Part shown: piece by piece, positions 34,849 to 43,449 of the stretch | How positions within the stretch are numbered: the stretch's first letter is position 1 | How the letters are laid out: each line of letters opens with the position of its first letter | Origin: Halorussus aquaticus | Lineage (GTDB): Archaea > Halobacteriota > Halobacteria > Halobacteriales > Haladaptataceae | Reading direction: 5' to 3' | Assembly (NCBI RefSeq): GCF_024218795.1 | Contig: NZ_CP100400.1 | Span: forward strand, 2,604,001 to 2,668,000 | Length of the DNA stretch: 64,000 bases | The notes under the pieces: generated by a model | Seen by the model: only the letters and a program-made list of their open reading frames with translations | What the model was told of the DNA's origin: nothing | Database searches by the model: none | Made by a program: the position numbers and the translations under genes

Positions 34849-35679
34849 GTGACCGACACCGATTCGCCGACCGTCGCGGCCTGTCAGATGGCGGTCACCG
34901 ACCTCGACGTGGACGCGAACACGGACGCGATACGCCAGCGCGTGGCCGACCTCCCGCCGGACGTGGACGCGGCGCTCTTCCCCGAGTACGCCCTGACGGG
35001 GTTCGTCGCCGACGAGCGAATCCATGCCGCCGCACTCCAGCGCGACGGTGAAGCCCTCGGCCGCCTGAGCGATCTCGCAGTGGCCACCGAATGCGCGCTC
35101 CTCGTCGGGTTCGCGGAGGAGGCGCACGATGCCGCCGTCGTCACGAACTCCGCCGAGGACGCCGACGCCACCGAATCGACGTTCTACAACGCCGTCGCGT
35201 ACCTTGACTCTGATGGCGAGACGACCGTCTACCGGAAGCGCCACCTCTGGGCGGACGAGCGCGAGGTCCTCGAACCCGGCCGCGAGCGCGTCACGGTCGA
35301 GACGCCCGCGGGCACCACCGGACTGCTCACCTGCTACGACCTCAACTTCGTGGGCGAGAGCGCGGCGCTCGCGGGTCCCGACGTGGACGCGCTGTTCGTC
35401 GTCGGCGCGTGGCCCGCGGCCCACAGCCAGAACTGGAAACTCCTCCTGCGCGCACGGGCGCTCGACGGCGTCCGCTGGGTCGTCGGTGCCGGGCGGACCG
35501 GACGGAAGGCGGTCGGCGACCCGACCGAGTACGCCGGGCGCTCCCGGGTCGTCAGACCGGACGGGAGCGTGCAGGCCGGACTGAACCGGGGCGAGCGGAA
35601 CCTCGTGGCCGAACTCGACCCCGCGGTCCTCGCGGAGTGTCGGGAGTTCATCCCCGTCCTCGACGACGCCCACGAGTGA
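34849..35679 (+). CDS. Carbon-nitrogen hydrolase (nitrilase superfamily)
   Basis: 276 aa from a GTG start (VTDTDSPTVAACQMAV); a longer frame starts far upstream across the promoter and is rejected. The nitrilase catalytic triad is complete: Glu in FPEYALTGF, Lys in YRKRHLW, Cys in LLTCYDLNF, and a further conserved AAHSQNWKLLLRARALDG. Hydrolyses an amide or nitrile; the C-terminal region is like the Nit/omega-amidase branch. Cytosolic. The next gene starts 86 bp downstream. Confidence 0.86.
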   Translation: MTDTDSPTVAACQMAVTDLDVDANTDAIRQRVADLPPDVDAALFPEYALTGFVADERIHAAALQRDGEALGRLSDLAVATECALLVGFAEEAHDAAVVTNSAEDADATESTFYNAVAYLDSDGETTVYRKRHLWADEREVLEPGRERVTVETPAGTTGLLTCYDLNFVGESAALAGPDVDALFVVGAWPAAHSQNWKLLLRARALDGVRWVVGAGRTGRKAVGDPTEYAGRSRVVRPDGSVQAGLNRGERNLVAELDPAVLAECREFIPVLDDAHE

Positions 35680-35764
35680 CTCCAGTCGGAGTGGAGCGTC
35701 GCCGAGTCCGCTTCCCGTCTTCCGCCGAACACTTTTCGGGTCCTGCGCCGAATCCCCGAGACGC

Positions 35765-36742
35765 ATGACCGACTCCGAGCGAACCCCCGACATCCTCGTC
35801 GCCGGGGAGACCCTCGTCGATTTCCTCCCCGACAGCGTCGGCCCGCTCGCCGACGTGGAGAACTTCTCCCGGCGCGCCGGCGGCGCGCCCGCGAACGTGG
35901 CCGTCGCGCTCGCGCGCCTGAACGCGACCCCGTGGTTCTGGACGCGCGTCGGCGCGGACCCCTTCGGCGACTCCCTCGCCGGGACCCTCTCGTCGTTCGA
36001 CCTGCCCGACCGGTTCGTGGAGCGCGACCCCGCGGCCAAGACCGCGCTGGCGTTCGTCAGCCACGACGCCGACGCCGACCGCGCGTTCACCTTCTACCGC
36101 GACGGCACCGCCGACACGCGAATCGAACCCGGCGGCGTCCCCGGCGAGACGCTGGACGCGGTCGAGTGGGTGTACGTCGGCGGCGTGATGCTCGCGGCCG
36201 ACCCGGGTCGGTCGGCCACGCTCGACCTCGCCGAGCGCGCGACCGAGCGCGGCGCGACGGTCGTCTTCGACCCTAACGCACGGCCGGAACTGTGGGGGCA
36301 AACCGACCGCGACTTCCCCTCCCTCGTCGCCGAGATGCTCGACTTCGCCGACGTAGTGAAGGCGACCCCCGAGGACCTCGAAGCCGCCGGGTTCGAGGGC
36401 GAATCGCCCGAGGCGCTCTCGGCGGCCGTCACGGGGACCGGACCCCACACCGTCCTGCTGACGCAGGGCGACGACGGAGCCTTCGCTTACGCGACCGACC
36501 GGGCACCGTGGGGCGCTGGCGCGGCGTCCCACGGCGGTTACGACGTGAAACCGGTGGACACCACCGGCGCGGGCGACGCCTTCACCGCGGGGGCGCTCGC
36601 GGCGCTCGCCGATGCCGAGGGCGATACCTCGCTCTCGGCGGTTCTCGGATTCGCCAACGCGGTGGCCGCCGTCACGACGACGGCCGCTGGCGCTATGGCG
36701 GCGTTACCGACCCGCGAGCAAGTTCGAGAGTTCCGGGAGTAA
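35765..36742 (+). CDS. PfkB-family sugar kinase
   Basis: 325 aa. N-terminal DILVAGETLVDFLP and GGAPANVAVALARL give the sugar-binding part; the second PfkB signature DTTGAGDAFTAGALAAL holds the catalytic Asp. Fructokinase or 2-keto-3-deoxygluconate kinase are the nearest functional classes; haloarchaea use KDG kinase in the semi-phosphorylative Entner-Doudoroff path. No membrane part. Confidence 0.86.
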   Translation: MTDSERTPDILVAGETLVDFLPDSVGPLADVENFSRRAGGAPANVAVALARLNATPWFWTRVGADPFGDSLAGTLSSFDLPDRFVERDPAAKTALAFVSHDADADRAFTFYRDGTADTRIEPGGVPGETLDAVEWVYVGGVMLAADPGRSATLDLAERATERGATVVFDPNARPELWGQTDRDFPSLVAEMLDFADVVKATPEDLEAAGFEGESPEALSAAVTGTGPHTVLLTQGDDGAFAYATDRAPWGAGAASHGGYDVKPVDTTGAGDAFTAGALAALADAEGDTSLSAVLGFANAVAAVTTTAAGAMAALPTREQVREFRE

Positions 36743-36931
36743 ATCGAACGCCCCGAGCTATCCCCAAACAAGAAGAGGTAGTACGCCGTCTGGTACGGAC
36801 ATGATTGAATCGACAGCCGTTCGACCAGCTTCGAAACGGCACACGTCTGCCCGCGAGGGCGTGACCGCTCGGGCGGGGACCCGGCGACGCGGTGGCCTCG
36901 CGCCGAACCGAACCGACCGAACGCCGAGGGG

Positions 36932-38413
36932 ATGACGGGCGAACTACCGTCCGACGGCGGATCAGCGCCGACCGAGGGGCTGGTCGTCGTCTCGAACCGC
37001 GAACCGTACAGCCACTCGTTCGACGGCGACGAGATCACCGTCGAGCGCCCGGTCGGCGGACTGACCGCCGGTCTCGACCCGGTCATGCGACGCGCGAAGG
37101 GGACGTGGGTCGCGTGGGGCGACGGCGACGCCGACCGCGAAGTCGTCGACGAGCACGACCGAGTCGGGGTGCCCCCCGAGGACCCTTCCTACACCCTCCG
37201 GCGCATCTGGCTCGACGACGACGAGGTCGAGGAGTACTACTACGGCTACAGCAACCAAGTGCTGTGGCCGCTCTGTCACAGCGACCGGGGCCGAATCACG
37301 TACGAGCCGCGGTTCTGGGACCGCTACCGGGAGGTCAACCGGCGGTTCGCCGAGGCGGCCGCGGCGGAGGCAGACCCGGAGTCCCTCATCTGGTTCCAAG
37401 ACTACCACTTCGGTCTCGCACCCCGGATGGTCCGACGCGAACTCGGCGACGACGCCACGCTGGCACACTTCTGGCACATCCCGTGGCCGACGTGGGACGA
37501 CTTCCGGGTGTGCCCCCAGAGCCGACAACTGATGGAGGGCCTGCTCGCCAACGACCTGCTCGGCTTCCACGTCGACCGGTTCTGTGCCCAGTTCTTGGAG
37601 GGCGTCGACGCCTGCTTCGACGACGCCGCCATCGACTGGAACTCCGGCGAGGTCCACCGCGGCGACTCCACCACGCTGGTCAAGTCGTTCCCGATGGGCG
37701 TCGATACCGACCGCATCGAGCGACTCGCCGGGAGCGACGAGGCCGAGGCGTTCTGGAACGAGTTCCGCGAGGAGCGAGGCATCGCGGACGACGCCGTAGT
37801 CGCGGTCGGCGTCGACCGCCTCGACTACACCAAGGGCATCCCCGAGCGACTCAGAGCCATCGAATACTTCCTCGATTCGCACCCCGAGTTCCGCGGCGAG
37901 TTCGTCTACGTCCAGAAGGCCAGCGAGAGCCGGAGCGAGATTCCGGCGTACCAAGAGATTCAGAAGGAAGTCTCCGAGACCGCCGAGCGAGTCAACGACC
38001 GGTTCGCCACCGACGACTGGAAACCGGTGGTCGCCATCACGGAGATGCTTCCCGCCGAGTCGCTGTACGGCCTCTACCGCCACTCCGACCTCGCGCTCGT
38101 GAGCTCGGTCCGCGACGGGATGAACCTCGTCGCCGAGGAGTACGTCGCGGCCCAGCTCGACAACGGGGGCGCGCTGGTGCTGTCGGACTTCGCGGGCGTC
38201 GACGACACCCTCGGCGACTACGCCTACACCATCAACCCGTACGCGACCAAGGAGTTCGCCGAGACGGTCCACCGGGCCATCACCGACGATACGCAGGAGC
38301 GCCGCGAGCGCATGCGTCACATGCGCCAGCTCGTCACGGCCTACGACCTCGACGCGTGGATGGACGACATCTTCGAGACCGCGGCGGGCCTCCGGGACGA
38401 GACGACCGAGTGA
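36932..38413 (+). CDS. otsA: Trehalose-6-phosphate synthase (GT20)
   Basis: 493 aa GT-B enzyme that joins UDP/ADP-glucose and glucose-6-phosphate. Visible: N-terminal VVVSNREPY, VERPVGGLTAGL that binds G6P, FWHIPWPTWDDFRVCP, LGFHVDRFCAQF, GVDRLDYTKGIPERL and C-terminal DGMNLVAEEYVA. Trehalose is a compatible solute in halophiles; no otsB phosphatase is adjacent, so it may lie elsewhere. Upstream gap of 189 bp shows nothing recognised. Confidence 0.92.
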   Translation: MTGELPSDGGSAPTEGLVVVSNREPYSHSFDGDEITVERPVGGLTAGLDPVMRRAKGTWVAWGDGDADREVVDEHDRVGVPPEDPSYTLRRIWLDDDEVEEYYYGYSNQVLWPLCHSDRGRITYEPRFWDRYREVNRRFAEAAAAEADPESLIWFQDYHFGLAPRMVRRELGDDATLAHFWHIPWPTWDDFRVCPQSRQLMEGLLANDLLGFHVDRFCAQFLEGVDACFDDAAIDWNSGEVHRGDSTTLVKSFPMGVDTDRIERLAGSDEAEAFWNEFREERGIADDAVVAVGVDRLDYTKGIPERLRAIEYFLDSHPEFRGEFVYVQKASESRSEIPAYQEIQKEVSETAERVNDRFATDDWKPVVAITEMLPAESLYGLYRHSDLALVSSVRDGMNLVAEEYVAAQLDNGGALVLSDFAGVDDTLGDYAYTINPYATKEFAETVHRAITDDTQERRERMRHMRQLVTAYDLDAWMDDIFETAAGLRDETTE

Positions 38414-38458
38414 GCTAATTCAGGAGTTTTACGTGTCGTTGGTACCTCTGTCGCGTCG

Positions 38459-39799
38459 ATGACAGAACGGTGGCTCTACGCGTGGGGACTGGGGTCGGTC
38501 GCGCTCGGCGCGGCCTCCCTGCTCGTTCCGCTCTACGTCGTCGCGCTCGGCGGCGACCCGACCGCGCTCGGCCTGCTGGCGGCCAGCGCCGCGCTGCTGG
38601 GGACGCCCGGCGCGTTACTCTGGGGCCGCATCGCCGACCGGACCCAGAACCGGCGGTCGGTCGTCGTCGCCAGTCTGCTCGGCGCGGCGGTCTCGCTCGG
38701 CGCGATTCCGCTCCTCGACTCGGTGGTCGCGGTCGTCGCCGTCAACGCCGTCCTCTGGTTCGTCTCGGCCGCCGCCGCTCCGGTTCTGACGCTGCTCGTC
38801 GTGGCCGACGCGCCCGAGCGAGCGTGGTCGGGGCGAATCGCGGCCCTGAACCGCTATCAGGGGTTCGGCTGGGCTGGCGGTCTCGTCCTCGGAACCCTGT
38901 GGCTCGGCGTTCTCGTGCCCCAGTTCGACTCGCCGCTCTCGGCGCGGCGCTGGCTGTTCGGCGTCGCCGCGGCGCTCGCGGCCGTCTCCGCGGTGGCGGC
39001 AGCGAGGTGGATGCCCTCGGCCGCGACCGACCTCGGGCGGGCCGACCGCAGGCGAATCGCGCGCTTCCTCTCGGGGACCCACCGCAACGTCAAGACGGCG
39101 ACGTTCGCGTTCACTCCGAATCGGCTCTACTGGACGACCCTCGGGCTTCGGCCCCGACACTTCGCCCGGCGGTTCACGCCCCGACTGGCGGCGTACTTCC
39201 TCGCGGTCGCGCTGTTCTCGACCGGGTTCGCGGCGTTCTGGGCACCGTTACCGGCCTACCTCTCCGCGGAGGGGTACGGCGGCGACGCGACCTTCGGGCT
39301 GTATCTCGCCACCAGTCTCGCGTCGGCGGCCTGCTACGGCGCGGTCGGGAAACTCAGCGAGGGGTTCGACGTGCGACTGTTCCAGAGCGCCGCGCTGGGG
39401 GTTCGGGCCGCGGCGTTCCCCGTCGTCGCGCTCGTCGGCGCGGCGACCGGACTCGTGGCGACGGGCGGTGCAGTCGGCGTCTTCCTCGTCATCGGCGTGA
39501 CGTGGGCGGTCATCGCCGTGACCGGAACCGGACTGGTGACCCGTCACGCGCCCGCCTCCATCCGCGGCGAGGCGCTCGGCGTTCACGCCGCGCTGGTCGC
39601 CGCGGCGGGCGGGGCCGGAGGGCTGCTCGGCGGGTGGACCGCGGAGTTCGGCTATCTGGTGGCCTTCGGCATCGCGGGCGGTCTCGTCGTGGCGGGGGCG
39701 GCGGTGGTCGCCGCGCTCCGGGGACTCTCGACGACGGGCAGTTCCGGCGCGGAATCGACGGAACGGGAGACCACCGACCGAACGGAGACGACCGACTGA
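38459..39799 (+). CDS. Major facilitator superfamily transporter
   Basis: 446 aa, about 12 helices in two six-helix halves with a basic central loop of about 60 residues (RRIARFLSGTHRNVKTATF). Start is ATG 45 bp after otsA, so possibly an operon and a link to sugar transport. The loop LLWGRIADRTQNRRSVVV is the MFS motif A (GxxADRxxRR). Acidic C-terminal tail contains a repeat that extends past the stop (39775-39840). Substrate unknown. Confidence 0.84.
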   Translation: MTERWLYAWGLGSVALGAASLLVPLYVVALGGDPTALGLLAASAALLGTPGALLWGRIADRTQNRRSVVVASLLGAAVSLGAIPLLDSVVAVVAVNAVLWFVSAAAAPVLTLLVVADAPERAWSGRIAALNRYQGFGWAGGLVLGTLWLGVLVPQFDSPLSARRWLFGVAAALAAVSAVAAARWMPSAATDLGRADRRRIARFLSGTHRNVKTATFAFTPNRLYWTTLGLRPRHFARRFTPRLAAYFLAVALFSTGFAAFWAPLPAYLSAEGYGGDATFGLYLATSLASAACYGAVGKLSEGFDVRLFQSAALGVRAAAFPVVALVGAATGLVATGGAVGVFLVIGVTWAVIAVTGTGLVTRHAPASIRGEALGVHAALVAAAGGAGGLLGGWTAEFGYLVAFGIAGGLVVAGAAVVAALRGLSTTGSSGAESTERETTDRTETTD

Positions 39800-39840
39800 G
39801 TAGAGCCGAACGACCGAACGGAGACGGCCGACCGACTGAG
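39775..39840. repeat. Direct repeat across the MFS stop codon
   Basis: CGACCGAACGGAGACGACCG at 39775 recurs at 39811 as CGACCGAACGGAGACGGCCG, each followed by ACTGAG, with 4 extra bases in the second copy. The first copy includes the stop codon, so a tail duplication has copied the gene end. Confidence 0.7.
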
Positions 39841-39923
39841 CGCGGACCGACTGGACGCTGACGGCCGACCGTGACTTGCGCCGACCCCGAACTATTTGAA
39901 CCGGGCCGACACAAGCCACGGCC

Positions 39924-40400
39924 ATGCACGACCGAGCGAGGGAGTTCGCCGACCGCGCCTGTAGAGAGTACGATTTCGAGGTGGACGTGCAGGAGTTCCC
40001 CGAGGGGACCAAGACCGCCGCGGACGCCGCCGACGCCGTCGGCTGTGACGTCGCACAAATCGCCAGCAGCATCGCGATGCGCGCCGCGGACCGACTGGTC
40101 GTGGTGGTGACCAGCGGCGCGAACCGGGTCAGCGAGGCCAAACTCGCCGACCTGTTCGGACTCGCCGAAGACGAGGTGGAGATGGCCGACGCCGCCGAAA
40201 TAAAGGCGACCCTCGGGTGGTCCATCGGCGGCGTCCCGCCGTTCTGCCACGACGCCGAGGTACCGGTCTACCTCGACGAGACGCTCACCGAGTTCGAAAC
40301 TGTCTGGGCCGCCGCTGGAACCCCGGAAGCGGTCTTCCCCATCGACCCGAAGAGGCTTCGAGAACTGTCGGGCGCAGAAGTCGCTGACGTGGCGGAGTGA
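39924..40400 (+). CDS. YbaK/ProX-type aminoacyl-tRNA deacylase
   Basis: 158 aa. The YbaK fold is visible: MHDRAREFADRACREYDFEVDVQEF, TAADAADAVGCDVAQIASSI, VVTSGANRVSEAKLADLFG and the C-terminal GGVPPFCHDAEVPVYLDETLTEF. These enzymes hydrolyse mischarged Cys- or Ala-tRNA (Pro). Soluble. TATA CTATTTG is about 30 nt upstream of the start. Confidence 0.82.
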   Translation: MHDRAREFADRACREYDFEVDVQEFPEGTKTAADAADAVGCDVAQIASSIAMRAADRLVVVVTSGANRVSEAKLADLFGLAEDEVEMADAAEIKATLGWSIGGVPPFCHDAEVPVYLDETLTEFETVWAAAGTPEAVFPIDPKRLRELSGAEVADVAE

Positions 40401-40440
40401 GACGCCGCAGAACGTAGCGGTTAGGACCGCAATCTGCTCC

Positions 40441-41112
40441 TTATCGGTTCCCGGTCTCCCGGCGGGCCAGTCCGAGCATCTGCGCCGTTGGGAGGGTCCA
40501 CCCGTAGGTGACCGCCGCCATCCGCGTCCCGACCGTCACCGCCGCACACACCGCCGCAGCGGTACTGCCGGTCGCGCCGACAGTCACCGCAATCCAGTAC
40601 GTGCTACCGCCCAGCACCGCGCAACTTGCATAGAAATCGTCGAAGAGGATGAACGGCGACCGGTCGAGGAGGATGTCGGCGAAGGCACCACCGCCGACCG
40701 CGTTGATGGTCGCGATAGCGACGACGCCGAACCCCGAGACGCCCGCGTCGGTCGCCACGATGGCCCCGGCCGTGGTGAAGGCGGCGAGTCCGACCGCGTC
40801 GGAGAACAGCGTGACGGGGTGGTCGTCCGGGGAGTCGAGGACGATACTCACGACGACGGCGAGACCCACGCCGAGCATCCCGAGGCTGATTTCGCCGACC
40901 GATCGCAGCGCCAGCGGGACCCGATTCACGAGGAGGTCTCTGGTCGCACCGCCAGCGAACGCCGTGACTAGCCCGACGACCGCGACGCCGAACACGTCGA
41001 ACTCCTCGCGTATCGCCTTGGTCGCGCCGACGAGTGCGAACGCGACGAGACCGACCGTGTTCATCGCCGTGAACGGGTCCACCAGTAGCGCCTCGACGAA
41101 GTCCTGAACCAC
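40441..41112 (-). CDS. TRIC-type (UPF0126) cation-channel membrane protein
   Basis: 223 aa from a GTG (MVQDFVEALLVDPFTAMN); the open frame continues far upstream but only this part is membrane-like. Two internally similar halves: LVAFALVGATKAIREEFDVFGV with AFAGGATRDLLVNR, and LAAFTTAGAIVATDAGVSGFGV with VGGGAFADILLDR. Seven helices, a pattern of the trimeric intracellular cation/TRIC family, earlier called YadS/UPF0126. Probably conducts K+ or Na+ or a small solute. Confidence 0.8.
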   Translation of the reverse strand: MVQDFVEALLVDPFTAMNTVGLVAFALVGATKAIREEFDVFGVAVVGLVTAFAGGATRDLLVNRVPLALRSVGEISLGMLGVGLAVVVSIVLDSPDDHPVTLFSDAVGLAAFTTAGAIVATDAGVSGFGVVAIATINAVGGGAFADILLDRSPFILFDDFYASCAVLGGSTYWIAVTVGATGSTAAAVCAAVTVGTRMAAVTYGWTLPTAQMLGLARRETGNR

Positions 41113-41229
41113 TATCCCGAGCCTCGTCTGCGAACGTATTGAGACCTGCGCATCGGTCGTCGCGGGGTTCGAGCGGAGCGCCTCGCCGAAGCCGAACCCT
41201 TGATTTTCTGCGCCTCCCAACCGCCGGAC

Positions 41230-41646
41230 ATGGGCCTCCTCGAAACCGCGCTCGCGACGATTATCGACGCCAGCCTCGGCGTCTGGCTCGGGAGCATCGT
41301 CTTCTTCTCGTTCGTCGGCGCGCCGACGACGTTCGACGTGCTGGGCGACGACGCGGGACAGGTGGTCAACGCCATCTTCCCGAAGTACTACTCGTTCGGT
41401 GCGGCGCTGGGTTTCGTCGCGGCCACCGCCGCGCTGGTCGTTTCCGTCGGTCCCCTCGGCGGCGTACTCCTCGCGGCCCTGCCGCTGGTCGGCGTCGCGC
41501 TCAACCTCTACGCCCGGCAGGTCCTGATTCCGAAGATGGAGCGCGCGGGCGACGACGGCTTCGCCAAGTACCACGAGCAGTCGGTGGCGCTGAACGGCGT
41601 GACGATGCTCGCGGTCACCGCGGCGCTGGTCGCCTCGCACCTCTGA
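41230..41646 (+). CDS. DUF4149/TMEM205-like membrane protein
   Basis: 138 aa from MGLLETALATIIDASLG. Four helices; motif GSIVFFSFVGAPTTFDVLG and the charged loop LIPKMERAGDDGFAKYHEQSVALNGVTM are diagnostic of the DUF4149 family. Role unknown. 117 bp from the divergent TRIC gene. Confidence 0.8.
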   Translation: MGLLETALATIIDASLGVWLGSIVFFSFVGAPTTFDVLGDDAGQVVNAIFPKYYSFGAALGFVAATAALVVSVGPLGGVLLAALPLVGVALNLYARQVLIPKMERAGDDGFAKYHEQSVALNGVTMLAVTAALVASHL

Positions 41647-41676
41647 AACGGGAGGTACGGGAAAGGAACACCGACG

Positions 41677-42111
41677 ATGTCGAAAGGAACCTACACGCTG
41701 CTCGTGGAACTCGCCGCCGACGCCACCGTCGAGTTCGGCGCGGCGGGCGAGCGCGACTTGTCCGCCGGATGGTACGCCTACACCGGGAGCGCGTTCGGAA
41801 CCGGCGGGTTCGCGCGCGTCGAGCGACACCGCGAACTCGCCGCCGGGGAGCGCGACGCCCGCCACTGGCACGTCGATTACCTGCTCGGCCACCCCGACAG
41901 TCGCATCGCAGACGCGGTGAAGACGGCGGACGAGGACGCGGAGTGCGAAGTGAGTCGGGCCATCGAGGGTGACGGCGGTCCAGCGGTCGAATCTGTCGCC
42001 GGTCTCGGCGCGTCGGACTACGACTGCGATTCGCACCTGCAGTTCGGCCCGGAGCGCGCGGCGCTGGAGCGGGCGATTCGCGCGGCCCACGCGGACTCGG
42101 AGGACCGATAG
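41677..42111 (+). CDS. GIY-YIG nuclease-family (DUF123) protein
   Basis: 144 aa. The GIY-YIG-derived fold of DUF123: GTYTLLVELAADATVEFG, then GWYAYTGSAFGTGGFARVERH and RHWHVDYLL, and LGASDYDCDSHLQF near the end. Archaeal members are found alone or fused to endonuclease III; role in DNA repair is presumed. 31 bp after the DUF4149 gene, so likely the same operon. Confidence 0.84.
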   Translation: MSKGTYTLLVELAADATVEFGAAGERDLSAGWYAYTGSAFGTGGFARVERHRELAAGERDARHWHVDYLLGHPDSRIADAVKTADEDAECEVSRAIEGDGGPAVESVAGLGASDYDCDSHLQFGPERAALERAIRAAHADSEDR

Positions 42112-42204
42112 AACGGCGTTCTATCCGCGCCCGACGCGCCGCGAAACCGGGCGTTCGCCCACGGCGATTATCATTCTGGCGGACATATCAGTGGGGACGC
42201 GCCG

Positions 42205-43095
42205 ATGCAACTCGACCCGCTCCAAGACCCCGTCGATACGCCAGCGGAGGCGTACCGCGAGATACTGCTCCCGTTCGGGAAGTTCGCGCTCGCGTTCCTC
42301 GCGGTCTACCTCGTCGGTCGGTTCGTCGCCCAACCCGCCACCACCCGTATCGTGCGACAGCGAAACCCGAACAACCCGACGATACAGGACGCCTTTCGGC
42401 GCTACTTCCATCTACTCGTCGTCGTGGTCGGCGTCACGTTCGGCATGGCGGCGGGCGGGTACGGACAGGTGCTGACGAACTCGACGCTCATCGTCGCCGC
42501 GGCGACGCTGGCCATCGGCGTCGCGGGTCAGGAGGTCATCGGGGCGCTCATCAGCGGCCTGTTTCTGGTCGTCAACCCGAACTTCAACGTCGGCGACTGG
42601 ATAGCGTGGGGCGACCGCGAGGGCGTCGTCGAGGCCATCAGTTTCCGGACCACTCGCGTCCGGACCGAGAGCAACGAGACGGTCACGGTTCCGAACACGG
42701 AACTGACGACGAGTACCATCGTGAGCCAGTACGGCCGCGCTGAGTTCCGGGTGTCCGAGGAGGTCGGCATCGGGTACGACGACGACGTGGAGGAGGCCAT
42801 GTCGCTGCTCGGTGAGGCGGCGGTCTCCCACCCCGCGGTGCTGTCGGACCCAGAACCCCGCGTCTACTTCTCGGAGTTCGGCGACGACGAGTTGGTACTC
42901 CACATTCAGTTCTGGATTCGAAACCCGACCCGCAAGGACATCCTGCGGGTCCGCTCGGAGTTCGGACTCGCGGTCAAGTCACAGTTCGAGGCCGCCGGAA
43001 TCACCATCAGTCCGGCGTCCGAGCGCGAACTGAGCGGGGACCTCCGCGTGGAGCAGTCCGCGACAGGTGAGAACGACTTCGCCGACGAACGGTAG
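42205..43095 (+). CDS. mscS: MscS-family mechanosensitive channel
   Basis: 296 aa. N-terminal helices (FALAFLAVYLVGRFV, LLVVVVGVTFGMAAGG, IVAAATLAIGVAGQEVIGALISG) form the pore region; the Gly/Ala-rich TM3 and FLVVNPNFNVGDWIAWGDREGVVEAI start the beta domain. C-terminal cytosolic cage follows. Releases solutes in hypo-osmotic shock, relevant to a halophile that holds high internal salt. Confidence 0.88.
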   Translation: MQLDPLQDPVDTPAEAYREILLPFGKFALAFLAVYLVGRFVAQPATTRIVRQRNPNNPTIQDAFRRYFHLLVVVVGVTFGMAAGGYGQVLTNSTLIVAAATLAIGVAGQEVIGALISGLFLVVNPNFNVGDWIAWGDREGVVEAISFRTTRVRTESNETVTVPNTELTTSTIVSQYGRAEFRVSEEVGIGYDDDVEEAMSLLGEAAVSHPAVLSDPEPRVYFSEFGDDELVLHIQFWIRNPTRKDILRVRSEFGLAVKSQFEAAGITISPASERELSGDLRVEQSATGENDFADER

Positions 43096-43204
43096 ACCCG
43101 ACCCGTCGCGAGGTGCGACGCTCGGAGTCGTTGTCCCGGGAGCGGCGAGTCACGCCGTCCCGGTCCGGCGTAGAGTTAACTGATTCCGGTCCTCACTCTC
43201 GTCC

Positions 43205-43420
43205 ATGGCACTCGAACGAAACGTCGGCGGACTCGACCGAATCGCCCGCGCAGTCGGCGGCGTCGCACTGGTCGCGGTAGCGGTCGGCGCGTTCTTCACC
43301 GGGCGTGACGGCATCGGCGTCGCCGCGGTGCTCGGGGGCGCGGGACTCCTGTTCAACGCCGCCACGCAGTTCTGCGGCGTGAACGCGCTGCTCGGAATCG
43401 ACACCTGTTCGCGGGAGTAG
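43205..43420 (+). CDS. DUF2892 small membrane protein
   Basis: 71 aa. ERNVGGLDRIARAVGGVALVAVAVGAFF is the DUF2892 signature: NxG..DR..R..xG, followed by a second helix, FNAATQFCGVNALLGIDTC with Cys residues. The domain also occurs attached to rhodanese proteins. Role unknown. Confidence 0.82.
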   Translation: MALERNVGGLDRIARAVGGVALVAVAVGAFFTGRDGIGVAAVLGGAGLLFNAATQFCGVNALLGIDTCSRE

Positions 43421-43449
43421 GAGAAGAAGAACGGAAAACGGGCCGAGCG

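Noticed and set aside
41113-42090. Continuation of the TRIC frame upstream to 42090
   Set aside because: The upstream half is Arg/Gly-rich shadow of two rightward genes; membrane helices only begin after the GTG at 41112.
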